Source of the DNA: Rhizobium sp. SEMIA4064
Lineage (GTDB): Bacteria > Pseudomonadota > Alphaproteobacteria > Rhizobiales > Rhizobiaceae
NCBI RefSeq assembly: GCF_003025035.1
Contig: NZ_PYJN01000013.1
Coordinates: forward strand, 186,001 to 250,000
Length of the DNA stretch: 64,000 nt
Reading direction: 5' to 3'
The notes below the pieces were generated by a model. That model saw only the letters and a list, made by a program, of their open reading frames with translations, searched no databases and was not told the origin of the DNA. This document shows, in pieces, positions 1 to 10,200 of the stretch. Position 1 is the first letter of the stretch, and every line of letters begins with the position of its first letter. The translations under genes and the position numbers were made by a program.

Positions 1-230
1 TCCGGGATAAGCTCACTGGAACGCCGACGAAACCGGTTGTTAAGAGCGCCTGCCGCGGCCATGATGGCGTGATTCTGGGGATCATCGGCGGATATGTGGA
101 TTTGCGTCCGGCTTCGGTCCATCGGGAACCGCATTGCCGGCGATGTTCGAGTAGCCGGGGTCCGGTGTTTGTTGTTGCGTTCCTCCTCGTGACATGCGTG
201 TTTCGTGACCCTGCGGCGCGTTTTGCACGA
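1..230. other. Non-coding leader region upstream of lon
   Basis: No convincing gene is seen here. The short open frames on both strands have no ribosome binding site and no recognisable product. The stretch ends at the heat-shock-like promoter that begins at 231. Confidence 0.5.
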
Positions 231-259
231 CTTGAAATGAATGATGTGAAGCTCCACTT
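231..259 (+). promoter_or_regulatory. Candidate RpoH (heat-shock) promoter of lon
   Basis: CTTGAAA at 231-237 matches the sigma-32 -35 element. After about 14-15 bases comes CTCCACTT (252-259), close to the sigma-32 -10 form CCCCATTT. It lies about 80 bases before the lon start, and lon is a classic heat-shock gene. A GCCGGC repeat pair at about 278 and 296 could form a hairpin in the leader. The -10 match is imperfect. Confidence 0.45.
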
Positions 260-337
260 CTAACCCAAGTGAGAGAGCCGGCTAATCCCTCCAAGCCGGC
301 AGAGAGCCCGGGAACGGGACGACGGAAAGGAAATGAC

Positions 338-2758
338 ATGACTAAGAAAACGTCTGCGGCAAATGAGAGCATTGCCTATCCGGTATTGCCATTGCGCGAC
401 ATCGTGGTTTTCCCCCACATGATCGTGCCGCTGTTCGTCGGACGGGAGAAGTCCATCCGCGCGCTGGAAGAGGTGATGGGGTCAGACAAGCAGATCATGC
501 TCGTCACCCAGATCAACGCCAGCGACGATGATCCAGCCCCGGACGCAATCCACAGGGTCGGCACCGTAGCCAATGTGCTGCAGCTCCTGAAGCTCCCCGA
601 TGGCACCGTCAAGGTGCTGGTCGAAGGCCGGGCACGCGCAGAGATCGATTCCTACACGGCCCGCGAGGATTTTTATGAAGCCCTCGGCCATGTCCTGAAT
701 GAGCCGAGTGAAGATCCGGTCGAACTGGAAGCACTGAGCCGCTCGGTCGTTTCGGAATTCGAAAGCTATGTAAAGCTCAACAAGAAGATTTCGCCGGAAG
801 TGGTTGGTGCAGCCAGCCAGATCGATGACTACTCGAAGCTCGCCGATACCGTTGCTTCGCACCTGTCGATCAAGATCACCGAGAAGCAGGAGATGCTGGA
901 AACCACCAGCGTCAAGGGTCGCCTCGAAAAGGCGCTCGGCTTCATGGAAGGCGAGATTTCGGTTCTTCAGGTTGAAAAGCGCATCCGCTCGCGCGTCAAG
1001 CGCCAGATGGAGAAGACCCAGCGCGAATACTATCTGAATGAGCAGATGAAGGCGATCCAGAAGGAACTCGGCGACGGCGAGGAAGGCCGCGACGAGATGG
1101 CTGAACTGGAAGAGCGCATCTCCAAGACGAAGCTCTCCAAGGAAGCCAAGGAAAAGGCCGATGCGGAGCTGAAGAAGCTGCGTCAGATGAGCCCGATGTC
1201 GGCGGAGGCCACGGTCGTGCGCAACTATCTCGACTGGCTGCTGGGCATCCCCTGGCACAAGAAGTCGAAGATCAAGACCGATCTGAACAATGCCGAGAAG
1301 ATCCTCGAAGCCGATCATTTCGGTCTCGAGAAGGTCAAGGAGCGCATCGTCGAATATCTGGCCGTCCAGGCTCGCGCGACCAAGATCAAGGGCCCGATCC
1401 TGTGCCTCGTTGGCCCTCCGGGCGTCGGCAAGACCTCGCTCGCTCAGTCGATCGCCAAGGCGACCGGCCGTGAGTACGTCCGCATGGCGCTTGGCGGCGT
1501 TCGTGACGAAGCCGAAATCCGCGGTCACCGCCGCACCTATATCGGCTCGATGCCCGGCAAGGTCATCCAGTCGATGAAGAAGGCGAAGAAGTCCAACCCG
1601 CTCTTCCTGCTCGACGAGATCGACAAGCTCGGCCAGGACTATCGCGGCGATCCGTCTTCGGCTTTGCTTGAGGTGCTGGACCCGGCGCAGAACTCGACCT
1701 TCATGGATCACTACCTGGAAGTCGAATACGACCTGTCTGACGTGATGTTCATCACGACGGCGAATACGCTGAACATCCCTGCGCCCCTGATGGACCGCAT
1801 GGAGATCATCCGTATCGCCGGCTACACCGAAGACGAGAAGCGCGAAATCGCCAAGCGGCACCTGCTGCCGAAGGCCATCAAGGAACATGCGCTGCAGCCG
1901 AATGAATTTTCGGTCAGCGACGACGCCCTGATGGCGATCAGCCAGCAATATACCCGTGAAGCCGGTGTGCGTAACTTCGAGCGCGAATTGATGAAGCTCG
2001 CCCGCAAGGCGGTCACCGAGATCATCAAGGGCAAGACCAAGTCCGTCGCGGTCACCGCTGCGAATATCGACGAATATCTCGGCGTTCCGCGCTTCCGCCA
2101 CGGCGAAGCCGAACGCGACGATCAGGTCGGTGTCGTAACCGGTCTCGCCTGGACGGAAGTCGGCGGCGAGCTGCTGACGATCGAAGGCGTGATGATGCCG
2201 GGCAAGGGCCGTATGACGGTCACCGGCAACCTGAAGGAAGTCATGAAGGAATCGATTTCCGCGGCGGCCTCTTATGTCCGCTCGCGTGCCGTCGATTTCG
2301 GCGTCCAGCCGCCGCTCTTCGACAAGAGCGACATCCACGTGCACGTGCCGGAAGGTGCGACACCGAAGGATGGCCCCTCGGCCGGTGTTGCCATGGCGAC
2401 CGCCATCGTCTCGATCATGACCGGCATCCCGGTTTCCAAGGATGTCGCCATGACCGGTGAAATCACGCTGCGTGGCCGCGTGCTGCCGATCGGCGGCCTG
2501 AAGGAAAAGCTGCTTGCAGCGCTTCGCGGCGGCATCAAGAAGGTGCTGATTCCGGAGGAAAACGCCAAGGATCTGGCGGAGATTCCGGACAACGTGAAGA
2601 ACAGCATGGAGATTGTCCCGGTATCCCGCATGGGCGAGGTCATCAAGCATGCGCTGGTGCGCAGGCCCGAGCCGATCGAGTGGGACGGCACCGTCGAAAC
2701 ACCCGTGATCGCAACGGTTGAAGGTGTCGACGATGTCGGGGCAACTATCGCCCACTAA
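338..2758 (+). CDS. lon: ATP-dependent Lon protease
   Basis: Lon is the cytoplasmic AAA+ serine protease that degrades misfolded and regulatory proteins. The 806-residue product has the whole family layout: N-terminal substrate-binding domain (about 15-215), central AAA+ module with Walker [10 protein letters not shown] (K365) and Walker B FLLDEIDK, and C-terminal protease domain. The catalytic Ser is S681 in KDGPSAG and the Lys is K724 in GGLKEKLL, close to the E. coli S679/K722 pair. An in-frame start exists at 269, but ATG 338 has GGAAAGG just upstream and gives the usual N terminus [11 protein letters not shown] strong terminator follows at 2802 and hupB lies downstream, the usual rhizobial order. 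Confidence 0.97.
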   Translation: MTKKTSAANESIAYPVLPLRDIVVFPHMIVPLFVGREKSIRALEEVMGSDKQIMLVTQINASDDDPAPDAIHRVGTVANVLQLLKLPDGTVKVLVEGRARAEIDSYTAREDFYEALGHVLNEPSEDPVELEALSRSVVSEFESYVKLNKKISPEVVGAASQIDDYSKLADTVASHLSIKITEKQEMLETTSVKGRLEKALGFMEGEISVLQVEKRIRSRVKRQMEKTQREYYLNEQMKAIQKELGDGEEGRDEMAELEERISKTKLSKEAKEKADAELKKLRQMSPMSAEATVVRNYLDWLLGIPWHKKSKIKTDLNNAEKILEADHFGLEKVKERIVEYLAVQARATKIKGPILCLVGPPGVGKTSLAQSIAKATGREYVRMALGGVRDEAEIRGHRRTYIGSMPGKVIQSMKKAKKSNPLFLLDEIDKLGQDYRGDPSSALLEVLDPAQNSTFMDHYLEVEYDLSDVMFITTANTLNIPAPLMDRMEIIRIAGYTEDEKREIAKRHLLPKAIKEHALQPNEFSVSDDALMAISQQYTREAGVRNFERELMKLARKAVTEIIKGKTKSVAVTAANIDEYLGVPRFRHGEAERDDQVGVVTGLAWTEVGGELLTIEGVMMPGKGRMTVTGNLKEVMKESISAAASYVRSRAVDFGVQPPLFDKSDIHVHVPEGATPKDGPSAGVAMATAIVSIMTGIPVSKDVAMTGEITLRGRVLPIGGLKEKLLAALRGGIKKVLIPEENAKDLAEIPDNVKNSMEIVPVSRMGEVIKHALVRRPEPIEWDGTVETPVIATVEGVDDVGATIAH

Positions 2759-2801
2759 GCGTGGTTGCGCCTCATTTGCGCCGAATTGACATAAAACCAG
2801 A

Positions 2802-2831
2802 AAAGACCGGCATTTTTGCCGGTCTTTTTTT
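2802..2831 (+). terminator. Rho-independent terminator of lon
   Basis: AAAGACCGGC (2802-2811) pairs perfectly with GCCGGTCTTT (2818-2827) around a short T-rich loop, followed by a run of T to 2831. It sits 43 bases after the lon stop and separates lon from hupB. Confidence 0.93.
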
Positions 2832-2885
2832 GTGAAAAGCTTTTGACAGCGCTTGCTTTTCCTTGATTTGCAGGGCTTTTGGGGT

Positions 2886-2914
2886 TTGCGGCGGGCTGGA
2901 GCATTCGTATTCTA
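2886..2914 (+). promoter_or_regulatory. Candidate sigma-70 promoter of hupB
   Basis: TTGCGG (2886-2891), a 17-base spacer and TATTCT (2909-2914) lie 50 bases before the hupB start. An alternative -35, TTGACA at 2843-2848, has no good -10 partner at normal spacing. Assigned by eye only. Confidence 0.32.
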
Positions 2915-2963
2915 CGCCCCGCTTACAAGATGAGTCGTTTCATACCAAGAAAGGGGTGGAAAC

Positions 2964-3239
2964 ATGAATAAGAATGAGCTCGTGTCGGCAGTGGCCGAGA
3001 AGGCCGGTATTACGAAGGCTGACGCTGCTTCCGCTGTTGACGCTGTTTTCGATACCGTCCAGTCTGAACTGAAGAAGGGCGGCGACATTCGTCTCGCAGG
3101 TTTCGGCAGCTTCACCGTTTCTCACCGTGCAGCCACGAAGGGTCGTAACCCGTCCACCGGCGCTGAGGTTGATATTGCGGCTCGCAACGTGCCGAAGTTC
3201 ACGCCCGGCAAGGGCCTGAAGGACGCCGTCAACGGCTGA
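2964..3239 (+). CDS. hupB: HU-type nucleoid DNA-binding protein
   Basis: This 91-residue protein matches the bacterial histone-like HU/IHF family, which binds and bends DNA as a dimer. It begins MNKNELVSAVAEKAGITKA, has the GFGSF turn near residue 48, and carries the DNA-contacting arm RNPSTG near residue 65. Length is exactly typical. AAAGGGGTGG before the ATG is a good ribosome binding site. The gene is monocistronic: lon's terminator lies before it and a strong hairpin terminator follows at 3292. Confidence 0.97.
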   Translation: MNKNELVSAVAEKAGITKADAASAVDAVFDTVQSELKKGGDIRLAGFGSFTVSHRAATKGRNPSTGAEVDIAARNVPKFTPGKGLKDAVNG

Positions 3240-3291
3240 TATCTCGTTTTCACCCGCCTATCGAGGCTTTAGCTCGATGGTGGAGGATATG

Positions 3292-3322
3292 GGGGGTTCG
3301 AAGTATTTCGGACCCCCTTTTT
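3292..3322 (+). terminator. Rho-independent terminator of hupB
   Basis: An 11-base-pair stem (3292-3302 with 3307-3317, one G-T wobble) has a four-base loop and is followed by five T. It lies 53 bases after the hupB stop. Confidence 0.9.
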
Positions 3323-3465
3323 CGTTCTTGTCTGGCAAATGCCATCAATGACGACTTTCGGCCCGAAGCCGACTTTCATTCCTGGATTTTCGCACCAAGT
3401 ACGCCGTCGAAACTTGTGCAATTGAAAACTTCCAAAGAGCGTACGGCTCATCGAATGAGGGCGAC

Positions 3466-4008
3466 ATGGGTGTCAGAAACTATCTGATCGAGGGTGTTTC
3501 CGGGACTGGCAAGACCTCGGTCGCCACCGAACTGCAGCGGCGTGGTTATCACGTCATTCATGGTGACCGTGAATTGGCCTATGAAGGCGATCCCGTGACG
3601 GGCGAACCGCTGGATAGCTCTGCATTAGACCAGAATATTCTGGATGTGGCCTTCCGGCACAGGCTCCACCTTTGGGACGTCGACAAAGTCAAATCTCTGC
3701 TGGCGGACAAAAGCCATCCGATCTCCTTCTTCTGCGGCGGCTCAAGAAATTTTCATCGCTTTATTGATCTGTTTGACGAGGTATTTGTTCTCGATGTTGA
3801 CGCCGTCACTTTAAAGAGGCGGCTTGCGGAGCGACCTGAAGACGAGTTTGGCGGCAAGCCGGCCGAACAAGAGCTAGTCTTGCAACTGCACGCATCGAAG
3901 GAAGACGAGCCCAGGAACGCGAGGATCATTGATGCCACTGCACAGCTCTCCTCCGTTGTCGATGACATTCTTTCGAGCTGCGGAGAACTCAATCAAAACC
4001 GGCGATGA
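3466..4008 (+). CDS. Small P-loop nucleoside/nucleotide kinase-like ATPase
   Basis: A 180-residue cytoplasmic protein. Its N terminus is a clear P-loop, GVSGTGKTS (residues 10-18, K16), as in adenylate, shikimate and gluconate-type kinases. The motif HGDREL follows the second strand, and a lid-like segment RRLAERPEDEFGG lies near residue 120. These support phosphate transfer or ATP hydrolysis, but the substrate cannot be told. The start has GAGGG seven bases upstream. It stands alone, convergent with the ABM-like gene, and no terminator is obvious in the 81-base gap between the two stops. Confidence 0.78.
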   Translation: MGVRNYLIEGVSGTGKTSVATELQRRGYHVIHGDRELAYEGDPVTGEPLDSSALDQNILDVAFRHRLHLWDVDKVKSLLADKSHPISFFCGGSRNFHRFIDLFDEVFVLDVDAVTLKRRLAERPEDEFGGKPAEQELVLQLHASKEDEPRNARIIDATAQLSSVVDDILSSCGELNQNRR

Positions 4009-4089
4009 CCGTCTGGCGCATCTAAGCCACGGGCTGTGTTCGGCCCGAAGCGCGACTCGCGATCATAAAAGGGCTTTAGGCAGGGACGC

Positions 4090-4437
4090 CTATTCGTCCT
4101 CGCGGGGACGATCATGACCGGACACTAGCCCGGTCGAAACCACGGTCTCGAAATACTCGACCTTCAAATCGAAGGAGCGCAAAAGCTTCTGCGTACTCGG
4201 CTTCACCACCGCATCGTCAAAATCGCCTTTGCCAAAATGACCAGCGGAAGCCATATCGGCCCAAAAGCTCATCACCACCAATTCATTGTCGTTGCCTCGA
4301 ACCTTGCGGGCGAGGGTCGCCCCGAGATGGCCGGGAAGCTGCGCCATTTCAACAAAAGTGGTCGTCTCAAGATGCTTCGCATAGGCTGCCAGCACCTCGT
4401 CAGAGCCAGCGACGGCCCGCCAGGAACGAACGATCAT
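4090..4437 (-). CDS. ABM-like (antibiotic biosynthesis monooxygenase fold) protein
   Basis: A 115-residue protein starting MIVRSWRAVAG. The pattern of an N-terminal beta strand (IVRSWRA), an amphipathic helix with tyrosine and histidine residues, the strand ELVVMSFWADMASAGHF and a C-terminal strand YFETVV is that of the dimeric alpha-beta barrel ABM family. These are small cofactor-free oxygenases or heme-degrading-like proteins, but many members have no known activity. GGGAG precedes the ATG. The assignment rests on fold-level resemblance, so function is open. Confidence 0.7.
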   Translation of the reverse strand: MIVRSWRAVAGSDEVLAAYAKHLETTTFVEMAQLPGHLGATLARKVRGNDNELVVMSFWADMASAGHFGKGDFDDAVVKPSTQKLLRSFDLKVEYFETVVSTGLVSGHDRPREDE

Positions 4438-4600
4438 ATCAACTCCCTATTCCGCCTGGAGGGTGCTTGTAGCCCCCATCGCCCGATGTCCGATCGTGAT
4501 TTATGCACCGCTTTCGTTGCCCGGCAATCTCAATTGCGTGTGTATTGGAGGCTCGAAATTCCAGAGGGTGGTCAAAGCAGCGTCCGCCCGCCATTGGACA

Positions 4601-4639
4601 AAAAATCTATGGCCGGATCTGCATCCGGCCACAGATTTT
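4601..4639 (-). terminator. Hairpin terminator downstream of the aldo/keto reductase
   Basis: A 17-base inverted repeat (4602-4618 and 4623-4639, one mismatch, four-base loop) lies 18 bases beyond the reductase stop. On the minus strand it ends in a T-run, fitting a Rho-independent terminator. Confidence 0.85.
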
Positions 4640-4656
4640 CCCGGAAACGCCTGCCG

Positions 4657-5643
4657 TTACCAGCGGTGATGGACGTGCGGGGCAATCAGGCGTTCGTAGA
4701 TCTCCCGCGTTGCCGCCATGACATCGGCCGAAAGCGGTGCAAGGTCGGCGGCGGCCGCATTGGCCTTGGCCTGCTCGGCATTGCGGGCGCCGGGGATGAC
4801 GACCGTGACTGCGTCGCTCATCAAGATCCAGCGCAGTGCAAAAGCGGCCATACTAGCGCCTGCGGGGATAAGCTTGCGGACTTCTTCGACCGCCTGCAGG
4901 CCGACATCGAACGGCACGCCGGCAAAGGTCTCGCCGACATCGAAGGCTTCGCCGTGGCGGTTGAAGTTGCGATGGTCGTCGTTGGCAAACTGGGTATCGC
5001 GGGTGATCTTGCCGGAAAGCAGACCGGAGGCCAGCGGCACGCGGGCAATGACCGCGACATTCCTGCGTCTGGCTTCCTTGAAGAACAGGTGGTCGGGACG
5101 TTGACGGAAGATGTTGTAGATGATCTGGATGCTAAGCACGCCCGGATATTCGATCGCCTTGAGGGCTTCCTCGACGTTCGAGACACTGACGCCGTATCCT
5201 TTGATCTTTCCGGCCTTCTGCAGCTCATCGAGTCCGACGAAGACCTCTGGGCGGTAGAGCACCTCTGTCGGCGGGCAATGCAACTGCACCAGGTCCAGGC
5301 TGTCGACGCCGAGGTTTTTCAGGCTGCGGTCGATGAAGCCTTCGAGATTGGCCTTGGTGTAACCGTCAGCGACGTGCGGGTTGAGCCGCCGACCGGCCTT
5401 GGTCGCGACCATCGGGCGCGTGCCGCCACGAGCTTTCAGTACGTCCGCGATGATCTTTTCGGAGCGGCCATCGCCATAGACGTCGGCCGTATCGATGAAG
5501 GTCATGCCGGCGTCGAGCGCGGCGTTCAAGGCGGCGCGGCCGTCGGCCTCGCTGACATCACCCCAGGCGCCGCCGATCTGCCAGGCGCCGAAGCCGACAT
5601 TCGTAACGACAAAAGGCGTGCGGACGAAAGCATCATGTTTCAT
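4657..5643 (-). CDS. Aldo/keto reductase
   Basis: The 328-residue product is an NADPH-dependent oxidoreductase of the AKR (TIM barrel) superfamily. The catalytic tetrad can be followed: FIDTADVYG (D51, Y56), the Lys in VATKAG (K82) and the His in LVQLHCPP. The C-terminal NADPH-binding segment VVIPGARN is present. It resembles the YajO/PdxI-like AKR11-13 branch; the substrate is unknown. A start 12 codons upstream is possible, but ATG 5643 has GGAGAC upstream and gives the normal N terminus. It has its own terminator at 4601 and appears monocistronic. Confidence 0.9.
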   Translation of the reverse strand: MKHDAFVRTPFVVTNVGFGAWQIGGAWGDVSEADGRAALNAALDAGMTFIDTADVYGDGRSEKIIADVLKARGGTRPMVATKAGRRLNPHVADGYTKANLEGFIDRSLKNLGVDSLDLVQLHCPPTEVLYRPEVFVGLDELQKAGKIKGYGVSVSNVEEALKAIEYPGVLSIQIIYNIFRQRPDHLFFKEARRRNVAVIARVPLASGLLSGKITRDTQFANDDHRNFNRHGEAFDVGETFAGVPFDVGLQAVEEVRKLIPAGASMAAFALRWILMSDAVTVVIPGARNAEQAKANAAAADLAPLSADVMAATREIYERLIAPHVHHRW

Positions 5644-5767
5644 GGAATTGTCTCCGTTCGTAATGAAATGCCAAGGCACTACCAGCCGCTCAGAGTGCCG
5701 ACAAGCCTCAGCATGTCGCGCAAAGTGCGTAGCGGTTTTGCGATAACGACATGCGCAAAATCAAGAG

Positions 5768-5813
5768 CCTAAAGCGCAAGGAGCGAATCCAAGAGATCGC
5801 AATGCGCTTTAGG
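5768..5813. repeat. Perfect 11-base inverted repeat in the intergenic region
   Basis: CCTAAAGCGCA (5768-5778) and TGCGCTTTAGG (5803-5813) are exact reverse complements separated by 24 bases. They lie between the divergent aldo/keto reductase and yhaO-like genes. There is no T-run, so it is not an ordinary terminator. It could be a repeat family element or an operator. The rest of 5644-5963 shows no gene. Confidence 0.5.
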
Positions 5814-5963
5814 ACGAAGTTGCAGGATCGCAATCGCGTGACATAGGAGGATGACAGGGCGTGGCAATAGACGAAAGCGTTGGATGACTTCTGCCGCACG
5901 GTATTCATCGGCTCCGTATTTCCCTAAAAGAAGATGCCAGATATCTGACGAAGACCGGAGCTT

Positions 5964-7199
5964 ATGCCCTCTTTCAGTTTCATCCACGCCGCCGATCTGC
6001 ATCTCGGCAGTCCTTTTCAGGGACTGGCGTTGAAAGATGCTTCTGTCGCCGCTGTCTTCGTGGAAGCGAGCCGCAAGGCCTTTTCGACGCTGGTGGGGCT
6101 GGCGATCGAGAAAGCGGTCGATTTCTTCCTCATTGCCGGCGATGTCTATGACGGCGATTGGAAGGACAACAAGATCGGCCTGTTCTTCAATCGGGAAATG
6201 GCGCGGCTGGAGCGGGCCGGCATCCGGGTCTATCTGCTGCGCGGCAATCACGACGCGGCGAGTGTCATCACCAAGACCATTACGCTGCCGGCCAATGTCC
6301 ATGAATTCCCCACCAACAAGCCTGGCTCCGTTAAGCTGGATGCCTTGCAGGTGGCGCTGCACGGGCAGGGCTTTGCCGAACGCTCTGCCAACGACAATCT
6401 GGCGCTTGCCTATCCCGCGCCCGTGTCCGGCTGGTTCAATATCGGTATTCTCCATACCTCGCTGACCGGCCGCGAGCCGCATGCTCCCTATGCGCCGTGT
6501 TCGGTCGACGACCTGCGTTCGCGCGGTTACGATTATTGGGCGCTCGGCCATGTGCACGACTACGAGGTGGTGGCGAGCGACCCGCTGGTGGTTTTCCCCG
6601 GCAACCTGCAGGGCCGCAGCATTCGCGAGCGCGGTGCAAAGGGCGCCGTGCTGGTCACGGTCGACGAGGGCCGCGTCAGCCACGAGCGCTTGATTGTCGA
6701 CGAGGCGCGGTTCGCGCAGGCCGATATCGTCGTCGATCCGGAGGATGACCAGGCCGCAATCCTGCGCCGCATCGAGCAGGCGGTGCAGCCACTTGCCGAT
6801 AATATGGCGGGACGCATGACGGCGCTGCGCGTTCGGCTGTCGGGCATCACGCCATTGCAGGGCACTATTGCGGCCAATCGCCAGCAATGGCGCGACGAGG
6901 TCGAGGGGGCGTGCCATCGCGTGCATGAGGATATCTGGCTGGAGAAGCTGGAACTGCGGCTGGAGCCGCCCGTAGCGAGCGCTGTCGAGGCCAATGGCAC
7001 GCTCGATCTCGGCCAATTGCTGACCGAACATGCGGGTGATGCGGATATTGTCGCGGAAGCGGAAAAGCTCGTCGGCGAGATCGCGATGCGCTTGCCATCC
7101 GGTCTGGGCGCGGCGGAGTTGCCGCTTGATGATACCGTCGAGATGTTGATCGAGGAAGCGCGGCAATTGCTGCTGGCGCGCGGGCAGAGGGCAGGCTGA
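5964..7199 (+). CDS. YhaO/SbcD-like metallophosphoesterase (DNA repair exonuclease family)
   Basis: The 411-residue product is a calcineurin-type metallophosphoesterase of the Mre11/SbcD group. The five metal-binding motifs appear in order: ADLHLG (D11, H13), GDVYDGD, RGNHDAA, GILHTSL and GHVHDYE. The C-terminal half (about 270-411) is the variable capping region. The immediate downstream gene, only three bases away, is a large SMC/Rad50-like ATPase. Together they match the YhaO-YhaN pair rather than SbcD-SbcC. The pair is expected to process DNA ends in an ATP-dependent way. GGAG precedes the start. Confidence 0.88.
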   Translation: MPSFSFIHAADLHLGSPFQGLALKDASVAAVFVEASRKAFSTLVGLAIEKAVDFFLIAGDVYDGDWKDNKIGLFFNREMARLERAGIRVYLLRGNHDAASVITKTITLPANVHEFPTNKPGSVKLDALQVALHGQGFAERSANDNLALAYPAPVSGWFNIGILHTSLTGREPHAPYAPCSVDDLRSRGYDYWALGHVHDYEVVASDPLVVFPGNLQGRSIRERGAKGAVLVTVDEGRVSHERLIVDEARFAQADIVVDPEDDQAAILRRIEQAVQPLADNMAGRMTALRVRLSGITPLQGTIAANRQQWRDEVEGACHRVHEDIWLEKLELRLEPPVASAVEANGTLDLGQLLTEHAGDADIVAEAEKLVGEIAMRLPSGLGAAELPLDDTVEMLIEEARQLLLARGQRAG

Positions 7200-7202
7200 C
7201 CC

Positions 7203-10200
7203 ATGCGCTTCGATCGGCTCGACATTCTCCGCTACGGCGCGCTGACCGAGCGCACGCTCGATTTTCGCGTTGGCGCCAAGCTGCATGTCATTTACGGGCC
7301 AAACGAGGCGGGCAAGTCCTCGGCGCTCAGCGCCATTTCCGATCTGCTTTTCGGCTTTCCCGTTGCGGCCGAACAAAGCTTCCTGCATGAGCCGACGAGC
7401 CTGCGTGTCGGCGCGGCAATCAGCGCGCGGGATGGTGCGACGCTCGCTTTCCGACGCCGCCGCGGGCGCAAGAACACTCTGCTCGCTCCCGATGACAAGG
7501 AGGCGCCGCTTGCCGAAGATGCCCTGGCACTGTTTCTCGGCAATTTGAGCCGCGACGTCTTCGAGCGCGCTTTCGGCCTCGATTCTCTCCGATTGCGGCA
7601 GGGAGCAACCGCCATGCTGCATAGCGGCGGAGAGATTGGTAGCCTGCTGTTTTCCGCCGCCTCCGGCCTCACCGGCCTCTCTCGCTTGCGGCAGTCTCTT
7701 GACGGTGAAGCGGACGGCATCTACGCGCCGCGTCGGTCGAAGGATCGCAGCTTCTACCGGGCACTGGACCGCCATGACGAGGCCCGCAAGGCCGAACGCG
7801 ACAATGAGCTCAAATCGGGTGACTGGAAGAAGCTGCTGGCCGAAGCCACGGAACTGGAAACGGAACTGGAGCGCCTGCAGGACCAGCGCCGCGAGACGCG
7901 GCAGGCGCTCGATCGGCTGCAAAGGTTGAAGACGCTGCAGCCGCTGCTGGCCGAAATCGACGGCGAGATCGCGGCGCTCGACCGCCTCGTCGATCTCTCG
8001 GCGATAGCGGACAGTTTTGCGGACCGGCTGGAGCAAAGCCTGAGCGATAAGCGCGCCGCCGAAGACGAGCTGCGCCGTGCCCAGCAATTGGCCACGCGCA
8101 CCGGTGAAGAACTGTCGTCGATTGAGATAGACGAAACTCTGCTGCAGATATCGGGCGACATTACGCAGCTCTTTGCTGATACCGGCAACTATCGCAGCCA
8201 GCGCCAGGATCTGCCGCGCGTCGATCAGGAATTGGCCGGCTATGACGCGGCGCTCATACAGCTTGGCCGCCGCCTCGGCTTTTCAGATGTTGCGCAGTTG
8301 GAAAAACGGCAGCCGAGCGATGCCGACTGCGCCCGGCTCTCCGAACTGGTGGAAGAGGGCAGGCGATCGCTGCTCCGGGCTCAGGCCATTGCGGAGCAAT
8401 TGGAGAGCGAGCGCGGGCAGCTCGCGGCGCTGGAAAAGGATGGCCTCGCCGGTCGTTTGATCGATCCCCGGCCTCATATCGACCAACTGGAGTCTCTGGG
8501 CGGTGACTTGGCTTCCCTTGCCCGTCTCGATGCGTTGGAGACACAGATCCGCCGCGCCGAGACGAACCTTCACGAGGCCGCTGCCCGCCTGCGTCCTCCC
8601 GTCGCCGATGTCGAGGCGCTATTCACCGCACCGCTGCCGGACACAGCCGAGATCGCCACGCATCGCGAGACGATTGATGCCGCCCGCGGCAGCCTGCGCG
8701 AGGCATCGGACAAGGTACGTGTCTATGATGAGCAGTTGGCCGAGATCGAGCGGGCGCTGGAGGATGCCGAGCGTACAGGCCCGATCGTCACGCGTGAACA
8801 GATCGCCGACGCTCGGGACGCGCGCAATGTCCTATGGCAATCGATCCGCGATGGATTGGCGGATGGTGGCCGTGCTCTCGAAGGCAAAGCGATCGCCAGT
8901 TTCACGACGAGCCTTGCGGAAGCGGATCGCCTGGCCGATGCGGCACTGAGCGATGCAGACCGGGTTTCGCGCCATGCGGACAATCTTTTGCGTCAGGCGC
9001 GGCTGCGACAAGAGCGCGAGGCCGCTGTAAGGCGACTGCGGCAGCACGAGGAAACATCGGCGCAGGCGCTCGCCGCCTTTGCGGCGCTTTTCGAGCCCTG
9101 CGCTATCGCGGCGCTCGATCCGGCGGCCATGCTGGAATGGCGGCGCGCGGTCGAAGGGCTGTTGCGGGAGTGCCGGGCCCTGCACGATCTGGTGGACGAG
9201 CGGGATGAAGCCACCCTTGCTGAAGCGCGCGTTGCTCCGGCACTAAAAGATCTCGCTGACGCCACAGGCTATAAAAGCGCTCGCCTGCCGTCAGGCGCCA
9301 TGGCGGAAGGATTGCGAAAACATCTTCGCCTGCTCTCGGAGCGCTGGAATGAAAGCCGCACGCGCGAAGGTGAGATCGCTTCGGCACGCGACCGGCTGAC
9401 GCGTCTTGGCGAACAGCAGCAAGATATCGAGCGGCGCCAGACCGCTTGGAGCGACGCGTTCGGCAAAGCTGTCCTGCCGTTCGGTCTTCCTGCAGATGCG
9501 ACGCTGGAAATGGCTGCCGCTGCCTTGAAGGCATGGACGGAGCTTCCGGATGTCTTGGCGGAGCATGACAACCGTCGACGCCGTGTCAGCGGCATGCGCC
9601 GCGACATGGCCGATTTCGAGCGCCGGCTTGCCACGCTTGCCGCAACTGCCGGCTATGAACTCGATCACCTGCCGCCGGATGCCGCAGCCGAAGCGCTGCA
9701 CGCCCGCGTCAATGCGGCGCGCGGTGACCAAAAGAAGCGCGATCAACTCGACGAGGAGCGCCAGCGTGCCGAGGCGCAGGCTATCCGTTGCGATGACGCC
9801 GTTGCAAAAGTGATGGCCGATCTTGCCCGTCTGACCGCCGATCTGCCTGAGGATACCGATCTGTCGGCATTGCTCTCACGCCTGCGCGAACGTGCCCGGC
9901 TGAACACGAGGCTGATGGAAAGCTGCGACCGTTTCCGCCAGCAGGCCGACGGCGACAGCGAAGATGAAACCCGCACCCAGCTCGCCGGCTTCGAGCGCGT
10001 TGCCGCGGAGCTGGAAATCGAGCGGCTGACCGCCGAAGATCTCCGGCAATTCACTGCGCATGGCGAACTGATCGCGCGTTTGTCGGAAAACCAGCGCCAG
10101 CGGCGCGCCCTGGAGACCGGCGTCAGCGCTGAACATGCCGTGTTCGAGAAGCTCTCCGCCGAGCAGGAGGCCAAGGAACTGGCACGGCAATGGGTGGTGC

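Noticed and set aside
482-2755. Long minus-strand open frame of 757 codons opposite lon
   Set aside because: It mirrors the lon gene and has no domain or ribosome site.
3262-3317. tRNA-like text (TTTAGCTCGATGGTGGAG followed by GGTTCGAA)
   Set aside because: No acceptor or anticodon stem can be formed; the second part is explained by the hupB terminator.
4237-5772. Plus-strand open frame of 511 codons
   Set aside because: It covers the aldo/keto reductase, which has its full catalytic tetrad on the other strand.
5769-8087. Long minus-strand open frame of 772 codons
   Set aside because: It lies across yhaO and yhaN, both with complete catalytic motifs on the plus strand.
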